A DNA stretch of 64,000 nucleotides, from assembly GCA_016718035.1 (NCBI GenBank), contig JADKEK010000001.1, positions 806,001 through 870,000 on the forward strand. The letters run 5' to 3'. The DNA is from Bacteroidota bacterium (lineage in GTDB: Bacteria > Bacteroidota > Bacteroidia > Chitinophagales > BACL12). The translations under genes were made by a program, and so were the position numbers. The notes below the pieces were generated by a model that saw nothing but the letters and a program-made list of their open reading frames with translations, was not told the origin of the DNA and did not search any database. Below are positions 17,277-25,693 of the stretch, one piece after another (the first letter of the stretch is position 1; each line of letters begins with the position of its first letter).

Positions 17277-18624
17277 TATTTCCACTTTTATTCAATTTGT
17301 TACTGCAAATAATCTTTGTAGTAAAAACGACAATATTTTATTGGCGGTGAGTGGTGGTGCAGACAGTATGGTGATGTGTGACTTGTTTTTACAATCAGGC
17401 TTTACCTTTGGTATTGCACATTGTAATTTTCAATTGAGAAATGAAGCTAGTGATGCAGATGAACAACTGGTATTTAATTATGCTCAAAAAAACAATATTC
17501 CCTTTTACGTACAAAGGTTTGATACTATAACTTACAGTAAATTAAAAAAACTTTCCATTGAAGAAGCTGCACGCGATTTACGTTATGCTTATTTTGCGGT
17601 TTTGTGTAGCGAACATGGTTATAATTTAGTGGCAACAGCCCATCACGCTAACGATAATGCTGAAACCATTTTAATGCGTTTGGCTAAGGGAACGGGCATC
17701 AAAGGTTTACAGGGAATTCCTGTAAAAAACAATCAAATTATTCGGCCACTGTTATTTGCTACAAAAAATGACATTAATGAATACTGTATTACACATCAAA
17801 TTGCATACAGAGATGATGAAAGTAATTTTTCAGATAACATTTTACGCAATTATTTCCGATTGAATATCATTCCGCAATTGGAAAAAGTTAACCCTTCGTT
17901 TATTCCAACTATGCGCGAAAATGTATTGCACATTGAAGGTGCATTTCAATTTTATGAGCAGGCAGTAGCTAAAAGAATGCATAAAATTGTTCGCCAAAAA
18001 GGAAACGATAAATATATATCCATTGCTGAACTTGGCGATGCTTTAAGTGCCGGTGTATTGTTGCATGAACTCCTATCCCCTATTGGATTTAATGCCACTC
18101 AAATTAAACAAATAATAGCTACGTTCGGGCAAACAGGGAAACAATTTTTCAGTGAAAAATACAGGGTGATTGTTGACCGCAAACATATTATTATTACAGC
18201 AAAAACTGAAACACCAAATTCTATTCAATTTATAGAAGCAGGAATAAAAAAAATTGATGCCGGTAATTTTTCCCTTCAATTAGATACCACAGCGTTTAAT
18301 AAATCCATGACATTTAATGCTGATAATCATATTGCTTATTTTGATGCGGATAAAATTACCTATCCATTAACCATTCGGCGATGGAAAGCAGGCGATTACT
18401 TATATCCACTCGGATTAACAAAACGCAAATCAGATAAACCGGGAAAGAAAAAAGTAAGTGATATCCTGACTAATGCCAAAGCAGATACCTTAGCCAAGGA
18501 AAATACTTTTGTAATATTATCAGGTGAAAAAATTATCTGGCTTATAGGTTTTCGCCAGGATGAGAGATTTAAAACAACTAATTCTACTCGAAACTTACTT
18601 AAAATAAAAATGCTCCCAAAATAA
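17269..18624 (+). CDS. tilS: tRNA(Ile)-lysidine synthase
   Basis: Essential enzyme that attaches lysine to C34 of the AUA-reading tRNA-Ile, switching both its codon and amino acid identity. 451 residues. The PP-loop LLAVSGGADSMVMCDLF (about 25-41) binds ATP; GIAHCNFQLR, RDLRYAYFAVL and TAHHANDNAETILMRLAKGTGIKGLQGIP follow in the expected order. The C-terminal domain has IRRWKAGDYLYPLG and KKVSDILTNAK, the substrate-specificity region of TilS. Starts inside the upstream TPR gene (8-base overlap). A bidirectional terminator follows at once. Confidence 0.95.
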   Translation: MINISTFIQFVTANNLCSKNDNILLAVSGGADSMVMCDLFLQSGFTFGIAHCNFQLRNEASDADEQLVFNYAQKNNIPFYVQRFDTITYSKLKKLSIEEAARDLRYAYFAVLCSEHGYNLVATAHHANDNAETILMRLAKGTGIKGLQGIPVKNNQIIRPLLFATKNDINEYCITHQIAYRDDESNFSDNILRNYFRLNIIPQLEKVNPSFIPTMRENVLHIEGAFQFYEQAVAKRMHKIVRQKGNDKYISIAELGDALSAGVLLHELLSPIGFNATQIKQIIATFGQTGKQFFSEKYRVIVDRKHIIITAKTETPNSIQFIEAGIKKIDAGNFSLQLDTTAFNKSMTFNADNHIAYFDADKITYPLTIRRWKAGDYLYPLGLTKRKSDKPGKKKVSDILTNAKADTLAKENTFVILSGEKIIWLIGFRQDERFKTTNSTRNLLKIKMLPK

Positions 18625-18634
18625 GGAGCATTTT
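18607..18634. terminator. Bidirectional intrinsic terminator between tilS and a metalloprotease gene
   Basis: Ten-base-pair stem (18607-18616 with 18625-18634, core TGCTCC/GGAGCA) with an 8-base loop, flanked by A-run on the left and T-run on the right, so it can serve both converging genes. It overlaps the tilS stop codon. Confidence 0.8.
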
Positions 18635-18653
18635 ATATGAGTAAGATATATTG

Positions 18654-20084
18654 TTATTGAGTTACTATAAATTCAATTAATTCAGACTGATTGTCATCAG
18701 ATAATTTAATGAAGTATAAACCTTCAGCAACTTCCGGTAAAGTAACACTTATTGAACCTGCACCACCAATAACCTGAATATTTTGCTGACTGATTTGTTT
18801 GCCTGTAATATCCAATATCGCAGCAGTTCCGTCAAAACCAACTGAAGAACGATAAGAAAGTGTAACACTTCCACCAGCTTTTGCTGGGTTCGGGAATACA
18901 GTTAAGTGATCAAAAATGGTTGTTTCAGCAATTGCACTAAATGAATTACCGGTGGTAAACGAACGACTTACTGAAGTTGGTTCACAGGTATTTAGTGGTG
19001 CTAAAGGACGCACTTTCCAATAATATTTTTTATCCCCTAATAAATCTCTTGCTTCATAATAATTATTAGTGGTTACGATATCGAAAGCAACAGCGCTGAA
19101 TGTTGAATTATAAGCCAATTGCAAATGATACTGGGTAGCACCTTCTACAGCAGTCCAGCCAATATAGGTATAATTCATATAGGTATTCGTTGCCATGTCC
19201 TCAGGTGCAAGTAATACCGGAGTTTCTGTAATATCAACGTAAGTTGGAGCCGGAAAATCGAGCATATCGTTTCTTGGTCCTAATAAATTAGCACGCATAG
19301 CATCCTGTTGTTCTTCCGAAAATTTGTCTGTGCATTCATCATTTGAATAAGACATATAGTATGTTCCATCGCTATAAAACGTTTCGCCGTTAGGGTCAGT
19401 TTGCATCGGGCCAGGGCAATTCCAACGGTATGGTAAATAATCCGGTGGCGTATCGCAGAATCCATCCGCAGTAAAATTACAGTTGTCGCCATTCACCCAT
19501 TCCTGGTCATTATCATCCGGGGTACCCCATTCCCAGCCATAAAAAGTATGTGGCAGTGAGAAAAAGTGTCCAAATTCGTGAGCAATAGTAGTTCCACCCG
19601 GCATTGCACATGATTTTGCAACGGCTACACCATCATCAGATGGGCTAAAATAGCCGCAATTGCCTGCAGGATCGGATACAAAATAGATATTGACAACATC
19701 ATTAACGTTGTTGTTATCCATCATATCCTCACCATCGAACCAATCGTGGATGTAATAATCGGTATTGTCGATATAGTCTAAATCACCATATATGTAAAAC
19801 TGAAACCCTGTTGCAGCATAGTGCTCGTTGAGTTCGCAAAACTGGGTGTACATGTAACTCAGGTTATAGTATCCGGTTCCTTCATCGCTACCAACAACAT
19901 GCACTTTGACAGGAATATAATAAGTAGTGCCTCCCCGATTGTCCTCATTTGGAACATAATTTTGCTGGTGATTTCGCAACCACTGCATATCTTCTTCGGC
20001 TTGAAGGGTTCCGCAATACTGTGTTTGCGCATTTAAGCTTAGTAAACCCGTAATAAGAGGGATAAATAATAGCAGTTTCCTCAT
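18654..20084 (-). CDS. T9SS-secreted zinc metalloprotease (M43-like)
   Basis: 476 residues. Signal peptide MRKLLLFIPLITGLLSLNAQ, then a metzincin-type catalytic domain with HEFGHFFSLPH (H169, E170, H173, H179) and a later YMSYSND segment as the Met-turn. That resembles M43/pappalysin peptidases. A fibronectin-like beta domain (about 285-375; GATQYHLQLAYNS, YYWKVRPL) follows. The C-terminus is a type A sorting tail (about 395-476; LTVFPNPAKAGG to GLYFIKLSD). So it crosses the outer membrane by the type 9 system and acts outside the cell or on its surface. It has paired cysteines consistent with extracytoplasmic disulfides. Converges on tilS. Confidence 0.9.
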   Translation of the reverse strand: MRKLLLFIPLITGLLSLNAQTQYCGTLQAEEDMQWLRNHQQNYVPNEDNRGGTTYYIPVKVHVVGSDEGTGYYNLSYMYTQFCELNEHYAATGFQFYIYGDLDYIDNTDYYIHDWFDGEDMMDNNNVNDVVNIYFVSDPAGNCGYFSPSDDGVAVAKSCAMPGGTTIAHEFGHFFSLPHTFYGWEWGTPDDNDQEWVNGDNCNFTADGFCDTPPDYLPYRWNCPGPMQTDPNGETFYSDGTYYMSYSNDECTDKFSEEQQDAMRANLLGPRNDMLDFPAPTYVDITETPVLLAPEDMATNTYMNYTYIGWTAVEGATQYHLQLAYNSTFSAVAFDIVTTNNYYEARDLLGDKKYYWKVRPLAPLNTCEPTSVSRSFTTGNSFSAIAETTIFDHLTVFPNPAKAGGSVTLSYRSSVGFDGTAAILDITGKQISQQNIQVIGGAGSISVTLPEVAEGLYFIKLSDDNQSELIEFIVTQ

Positions 20085-20175
20085 GAAATGTTAAATTATT
20101 GTGTAAAGTTAAAAAGTCAAACGTAAAATTACCAGCAAAGTTTATGCACAATTCCATCTTTCAGCCTAAAAGGCA

Positions 20176-20183
20176 TAACTTTG
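20176..20183 (+). promoter_or_regulatory. -7 promoter element TAACTTTG for mdh
   Basis: Perfect TAnnTTTG match, 40 bases before the mdh ATG. The leader it would produce opens with a small inverted repeat (20188-20193 with 20200-20205) and contains a four-codon reading frame (ATG 20213) whose stop overlaps the mdh start. Confidence 0.5.
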
Positions 20184-20223
20184 CAGCGCCTAAGCGTAAT
20201 TAGGCAGGTAAAATGACAAAACT

Positions 20224-21168
20224 ATGAGTAAAGTAACCGTTATCGGAGCCGGCAATGTGGGTTCAACAGTTGCCAATGTGCTCGCTCACCGCGACTTTTT
20301 GAATGAGATTGTGGTACTGGATATTAAAGAGGGAACTGCAGAAGGCAAAAGTTTAGATACTTGGCAACAAGCCCCAATCGACAGCTACAGCACACGTGTT
20401 GTAGGCTGCACGAATGATTATTCGAAAACTGCTGATTCAGATGTAGTAGTTATAACCTCGGGGCTTCCTCGTAAACCGGGCATGAGCCGTGATGATTTAA
20501 TTAGTGTGAATGCAGGTATTGTTAAAACTGTTACAGAACAGGTTATCAAGTATTCTCCCAAAGCTATCATCATTGTGGTATCTAATCCTTTAGATGTAAT
20601 GACCTATTGTGCTTATTTAACTGCAAAAGTTGATAGTCACAGAGTATTTGGAATGGCAGGTATTTTAGACACTGCCCGTTACCGCGCATTTTTAGCCACT
20701 GAATTAAATTGTTCACCAAAAGATATTCAGGCAATTTTAATGGGTGGTCATGGTGACACCATGGTTCCACTTCCACGTTATACTACAGTAAGTGGAATTC
20801 CAGTGACTGAGTTAATAAGTGAAGAAAAATTAAACGCCATTGTTCAACGCACGAAAGTTGGTGGTGGAGAAATCGTAAACTTATTAGGTACTTCTGCATG
20901 GTATGCTCCTGGAGCTGCTGCTGCACAAATGGTAGAAGCTATTATTAAAAATGAAAACAGAATATTCCCTGTTTGCGCTTTATTAAACGGTGAATATGGT
21001 TTACATAATATCTACCTTGGCGTACCGGTTAAATTAGGTAAAAACGGTATTGAACAAATTATAGAATTACAATTAAATAATGATGAAAAAGCATTGTTAG
21101 ATGCTTCTGCAACTGCTGTTAAAGAAGTTATGGAAGTGTTAGATAAAATGAACGCTTCAGCATCATAA
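20224..21168 (+). CDS. mdh: Malate dehydrogenase (NAD-dependent)
   Basis: TCA-cycle enzyme oxidising malate to oxaloacetate. 314 residues, of the LDH-like MDH type. Rossmann motif VIGAGNVGSTVA (5-16), the NAD-selecting aspartate in VVLDIKEG (31-38), substrate arginines in GLPRKPGMSRDDL (about 81-93), NPLDVMTYCAY, and the catalytic histidine in MGGHGDTMVPL (about 175-185). Arginine in the mobile loop (PRKPGMSR) fits malate, not lactate. The codon before the start is part of a mini reading frame (see leader). A strong terminator follows. Confidence 0.96.
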   Translation: MSKVTVIGAGNVGSTVANVLAHRDFLNEIVVLDIKEGTAEGKSLDTWQQAPIDSYSTRVVGCTNDYSKTADSDVVVITSGLPRKPGMSRDDLISVNAGIVKTVTEQVIKYSPKAIIIVVSNPLDVMTYCAYLTAKVDSHRVFGMAGILDTARYRAFLATELNCSPKDIQAILMGGHGDTMVPLPRYTTVSGIPVTELISEEKLNAIVQRTKVGGGEIVNLLGTSAWYAPGAAAAQMVEAIIKNENRIFPVCALLNGEYGLHNIYLGVPVKLGKNGIEQIIELQLNNDEKALLDASATAVKEVMEVLDKMNASAS

Positions 21169-21187
21169 TTGTTTTCCAATATTTCAC

Positions 21188-21230
21188 AAACCGCAAAACC
21201 CAAATCATAATAAAGGTTTTGCGGTTTTTT
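21188..21230 (+). terminator. Intrinsic terminator of mdh
   Basis: Thirteen-base-pair stem (21188-21200 with 21215-21227, containing CCGCAAAACC/GGTTTTGCGG) and a run of T to 21230, 20 bases after the mdh stop. Confidence 0.85.
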
Positions 21231-21241
21231 ATTGTAATCAA

Positions 21242-21670
21242 ATGGCTTATACAATTCCACTAATCATCAAAACCATCCCGCCAAAAGGGTATCATATTTT
21301 TGTTGATGGCAAAATTGGTCGCCATAAAATGCGATTCCTAATTGATACCGGTGCAAGTAAAAGTGTCATCAATCAGGATTATGCGCAAAACCATTTTTCA
21401 AATAGTTTAATCACCAAAACCGATCATTTAACTACAGGGCTTGGCGCAAATATTCCGAATAGTAGTTTCATACGATTACATCGTGTTAAACTGGATAAGT
21501 TTTCGCTAAAAACTGTTCATTTTGCTCTTTTAGATTTATCTATGGTTAACCAGGCATACTCATCTGCAGGTTTAGATCCGGTAGAAGCAATTATTGGTGG
21601 CGACATTTTGAAAAAATATGGAGCGGTTATTGATTATGGCAATAAGCAACTAATTATGAATGAACAATAA
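21242..21670 (+). CDS. Retropepsin-like aspartic protease family protein
   Basis: 142 residues, a single-lobe clan AA domain. FLIDTGASKSVI (about 30-41) carries the catalytic Asp-Thr-Gly; EAIIGGDILKKYGAVIDY (about 115-132) is the usual C-terminal ILG/GDILK-type strand followed by ID.....L. No signal peptide or membrane span, so it would act in the cytoplasm. A single lobe means it must dimerise to be active, as retroviral proteases do. It starts 11 bases after the mdh terminator. Substrate unknown. Could be an inactive peptide-binding relative, but the DTG triad is intact. Confidence 0.85.
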   Translation: MAYTIPLIIKTIPPKGYHIFVDGKIGRHKMRFLIDTGASKSVINQDYAQNHFSNSLITKTDHLTTGLGANIPNSSFIRLHRVKLDKFSLKTVHFALLDLSMVNQAYSSAGLDPVEAIIGGDILKKYGAVIDYGNKQLIMNEQ

Positions 21671-21697
21671 AACTATCTATTAAATTTAAACTACAGT

Positions 21698-23079
21698 ATG
21701 AAAAATATCGTTATCCTTTTTAGTTGCGCATTACTGTCCTTTCAGTTGTCGGCACAAACTACCTTTACAGACGATCTTGATAAACTGATAGCAGAGGGAA
21801 TGCTTACAACTGCTGAAGGTAAAGTAGATTCAGCTTTAATGATTAATCCCGGTAATGTTGATGCGTTATATTATAAAGGCAATATTCAATATTATAAATA
21901 TGGGAGTTATGCTGACTTAATGAAAACAGGTGGCACACCGGACGAATCTGTATATACTTCTGATTATATATATATTGGCCAATACAAAGAAATACTCCCT
22001 AAACCTATTGCAGATACCTGCGCTTTCTTTTTTAGTAATGCATTAAAATTGAACCAGCGAGAGATGATATCAGATTGGCCTTGGGTTACATTTATGCGAT
22101 AAGTTTACAGGACGATAAACTAATTGATTTGTTGCCTTCTATGACAAAAGTTCCGGCAATTAATGATAATTCCATTAGAGATTATGCTTACAATTTTTTA
22201 GACAGAGGTGCTTATCAGCAAGGCATGAACGTTTATGAAAAGATAAGCACTTTGTATCCTGATAATGGAAATTTATTATGTGACATGGCCGTTGAATATT
22301 ATATCATCGGTGATATACAAAAAGCAATTACCATTGCTAAAAAATGTTATACCATGCCTAATCTGGATACAATAACTTACAGCAATGCGTTTTTCCTTTT
22401 TAGTGTTGCCGAACAACACGATGAAGCTATAGCTTGTATTCAAATATGGTCCGGCATGTTAAAAAACAAAACAGCGATTTTATATAAAGGATTATACGAG
22501 ATGTTAAGCGGACAAGCTACAGCAAAAAATACGTTAAATGAATATGTGCAGACAGAGCTCCAGTCGTCGGCTGAAAAAGATTTCGCTATTTTTTTATTAA
22601 ACAACGACCTGCAAATTAATGCAGATAAATTAGATACTATTTATTCATTTGGGTTGACAGATGCATTCAGCATGTTGCTTTACCACCATTTTTTTAATAG
22701 TTATCCTGATGCCTTTTTACCTGGTTATAGTTATGCCGAAAGTTTAACCTACAACAAACGATATACGGAAGCAACTCAAATTTTCTCCAAAATAAATATA
22801 GCTGCTGTAAGCGGTCATGACCTAGATGAATACCATTTTTATTATGCATGGGCATTGCATCAGACAGGCGATTATGAAGCAGCAAATATACATTGGTTAG
22901 AAGCTGCTAAATCCAACATCCCTTATATTCAGGGAGGTGCTAATTATTTTTTAGGTAAATATTATTACAACAAATCTGATTTTGTTAATGCGAGAAAATA
23001 CTTTCTAAATGGAGCAAACGCAATCAGCGAATCGAAATATTCGTCTTATTGTAGCGATTTTTTATCTATCCTCAAATAA
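21698..23079 (+). CDS. Secreted TPR-repeat protein, frameshifted
   Basis: Reads as one protein split by a single-base shift. The first part (21698-22102) has signal peptide MKNIVILFSCALLSFQLSAQ and TPR helices; it stops at 22100-22102. The second part continues in frame -1 through 23079 with at least five more TPR-like pairs (e.g. GNLLCDMAVEYYIIGDIQKAI, EYHFYYAWALHQTGDYEAANIHWL, GANYFLGKYYYNKSDFVNARKYF). Adding one base near 22058-22062 (LNQR|RDDIRLALGYIYAISL) rejoins the helices without a break. The product would be about 460 residues and periplasmic. Either sequencing error or a recent lesion. No partner is evident. Ends at a strong bidirectional terminator. Confidence 0.75.
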
Positions 23080-23119
23080 AAAAAGAGGCTGTTACTTTAA
23101 AGCAACAGCCTCTTTTTTT
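23078..23119. terminator. Bidirectional terminator between TPR gene and metalloprotease gene
   Basis: Stem GAGGCTGTT/AACAGCCTC (23085-23093 with 23104-23112), extended by A7 and T7 flanks, 10-base loop. Serves both converging genes. Confidence 0.85.
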
Positions 23120-23131
23120 AAACGTAATTAT

Positions 23132-25222
23132 TTAATCCACAATTAATCGCGAAACGGCATCATACTGCCCGCTTTTTAATCGAATAAAATAACATCCGGA
23201 TTGCAGTCCCCAATCAGCAGGAGAAATAAATTCCTGATGACTTCCCGGTTCTGTTATACCAATGTTTTTTGTATGTAATAATTTTCCATAGATATCAGTT
23301 ATTTCTAATGTTATTGCACATTGTTCAACAACATTATAATACAATGCCGCTGTGTTTTTTGCACTAACCGGATTCGGCGACATTTTTAGTGTAATAAATG
23401 CCTCCGGAGCAGGTGTGCTTAATACACCGGTTGTAAAATTAAAATCATCAATAAAAATATTGTTTACATATGGATTGTAAACAAATTCAAATTTAAATTG
23501 CACATGATTTGTTTTAGCAGATTCCGGTAAATTAAATACCGCACTTGCCCATTGGTCAGGATACTGCGGATAAAAATCGCTACTGCCACCATAACTGGAA
23601 ATTAATTCAGCACCTGTTAATTTATTCATATACACCCACGTGTCGCCACAATTGATGCTGTAATAAATTTTTAACGACATCGTATAATCCACCTCACCTA
23701 CTCCGTAAGATGTAGTCGCATATTTAAAAAATACATTATCGGTAAGATTTAGTGCCAAATCAAAAGCAGGTGAAATAATAATATCTGTTTCTAAATCTGG
23801 CCCATATCTGCTATTTAGCCATACACAACCCGAATTCCAGTAACCGTTTGAGCTGCGCCATTTCCATTCGCGATCATCAGGATATTTATTATAAAAAATC
23901 CAATCTTGTTTGGTAGAAGTTTCATCATTAAAATCAGCAAAATAGGTGGCATCATAAATTGCATCTGATTTGCTAACATTTAAATAATTTTCAAATATTT
24001 TAGTGTTGCTGCCATTTTCGTTTGTAACAGTTAATTTAACCGTATGCCAACCTTCGGTTGAATAATTTACAATAGGGTTCAATTCTGTTGAAGTTGCCGG
24101 AACACCACCTTCAAATTCCCATAAACGTGAAACCACAGGAGCGTTAAAACTCACATCATGAAATGTTGTGCTATTGCCATTACACAGAATTCTATCTGAT
24201 GCATAAAAATCAGCTTTGGGTACACAACCTGATGCTACATAACCATCAGCAGTTCCTGTTAATGCTAAATTTCCGGGTGTATATAAATTATTGCGCATAG
24301 CATCTTCACTTTCTAATGCTGCATATACTCTTGCTTTTTGTCCTTCTGTAAACATGGTAGAACAATAAGAATACTCCATATGATTTTGAACATTATCAAC
24401 TGCTCCACCACAGGTATTTCCATAAATATTACAAGAAGTCCAACCTTCCGTCATTGGCGTATCCGGAACTTGATCATCTCCACACGCAACACCGGGAGCA
24501 TTTGAATTACCCCAAACATGTTGCAAATTCAAATAATGGCCAATTTCATGAGATAATACATGAATGGCATACGAACCTGCAGTGCCAATTGTGCCAACAT
24601 AGTCGTGACGGGCAATTATTCCATCAACCGTATACATTAAACCGGCAATACTGGTAGGATAATAGGCATATGCAGCGGCTCCACTTGTTAAATCCTTTGT
24701 AACCCAAATATTTAAATATTTACCGCTTTGCCAACCACCTAATTTTGCGGCATCACTACCTTCATAAGTTCTGAGAGAAGCTATTCTATCAATACCATTA
24801 GTGCATCCGCCACTTAACTCGCGTTGCGCAAGGCGAAATTCTATATTTAAATCAGCCGCAATATCCGCATACTCAGGTATTGTAGCTAAAAAATCAACAT
24901 TTGTGCCTCTAAAATCAGCATTAATATTTTCCATTGCATCAATTACCTGTGCATCACTGATATTTTCTGAACCGTAATCATGGATAATATGAAATACCAC
25001 AGGTATAATCAATGTTTCATCCTCAATACGCATTATAGAAGTTAAACGCGCTGCAGCAAGTTTATCAAAATTGGCTTCTCGTTGTAATATTTCAGGGTAG
25101 GATTCTATTAATTTTTTTCTTTCAATATCAAGTACACACATATCAGGGGTTTGGGCTTTTGTCCAAACGCAAGTTGCAAATACCAAAATACTACTAAAAA
25201 ATAATGACCGAATATAATACAT
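23132..25222 (-). CDS. T9SS-secreted M43-type metalloprotease with PKD and C-terminal beta domains
   Basis: 696 residues. Signal peptide (to about 23), a pro-region, then a pappalysin-like catalytic domain: GGCTNGIDRIAS, KYLNIWV, HEIGHYLNLQH (H225, E226, H229, H235), CGDDQVPDTPM and Met-turn NHMEYSYC. A PKD-like domain follows (about 345-415, FHDVSFNAP, WEFEGGVPATS), then a jelly-roll/MAM-like domain (about 420-600) and a type A sorting tail (about 610-696; MSPNPVSAKN to GCYFIRLKSGQYD). An extracellular protease moved by the T9SS. Same general type as the 18654 protein but a different architecture, so not a recent duplicate. Its promoter lies in the AT-rich gap upstream. Confidence 0.92.
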   Translation of the reverse strand: MYYIRSLFFSSILVFATCVWTKAQTPDMCVLDIERKKLIESYPEILQREANFDKLAAARLTSIMRIEDETLIIPVVFHIIHDYGSENISDAQVIDAMENINADFRGTNVDFLATIPEYADIAADLNIEFRLAQRELSGGCTNGIDRIASLRTYEGSDAAKLGGWQSGKYLNIWVTKDLTSGAAAYAYYPTSIAGLMYTVDGIIARHDYVGTIGTAGSYAIHVLSHEIGHYLNLQHVWGNSNAPGVACGDDQVPDTPMTEGWTSCNIYGNTCGGAVDNVQNHMEYSYCSTMFTEGQKARVYAALESEDAMRNNLYTPGNLALTGTADGYVASGCVPKADFYASDRILCNGNSTTFHDVSFNAPVVSRLWEFEGGVPATSTELNPIVNYSTEGWHTVKLTVTNENGSNTKIFENYLNVSKSDAIYDATYFADFNDETSTKQDWIFYNKYPDDREWKWRSSNGYWNSGCVWLNSRYGPDLETDIIISPAFDLALNLTDNVFFKYATTSYGVGEVDYTMSLKIYYSINCGDTWVYMNKLTGAELISSYGGSSDFYPQYPDQWASAVFNLPESAKTNHVQFKFEFVYNPYVNNIFIDDFNFTTGVLSTPAPEAFITLKMSPNPVSAKNTAALYYNVVEQCAITLEITDIYGKLLHTKNIGITEPGSHQEFISPADWGLQSGCYFIRLKSGQYDAVSRLIVD

Positions 25223-25693
25223 AAATTACCTGTTACCTGTTATAAAATTGGGTGCTAACGTATCTCAAAAATATCTTAACTATTGCAAACAATATAATTT
25301 GAAAGCCATAAATTTCAACAAACGCCAATTTAATTCTTAAAATTTGGTTAAAATGTGACATAAATGTATTGGACTTGATAGCATGTAATAAGTTATTCAA
25401 GTCACAAATCCTTAGCAACCTGTTAAATTAGTGATTAACAAATGTTAACCATAATTAGAAAACATTTTCATTTTAGTAAATTAAGTGACTAAACAAACTG
25501 CATGTGGATATTAATAAAGTGAATATTATTTTATGATTATCAGTCATTTACAAATGTAATTAATTGTTAATCTGAGACTTTATTAACCTGTTGCTTTTTT
25601 GTCATTCAAACAGCCAATGCTATAACTTGCAACGTCTTTAAATGAAAATATACCCGCACGATTACTATTACTAATTACTAAAAAATCAATTTT
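25223..25693. other. 471-base AT-rich gap between divergent secreted-protein genes
   Basis: No convincing reading frame, RNA gene or repeat seen. It must hold the promoters of both divergent genes (metalloprotease on minus, MopE-repeat protein on plus). I find no perfect TAnnTTTG box on the plus strand close to 25694. Short open frames here are low in coding character. Confidence 0.5.

Noticed and set aside
25223..25693. Small minus-strand frame in the AT-rich gap (25233-25418)
   Set aside because: Composition is that of AT-rich non-coding DNA, there is no good start signal and no recognisable motif.
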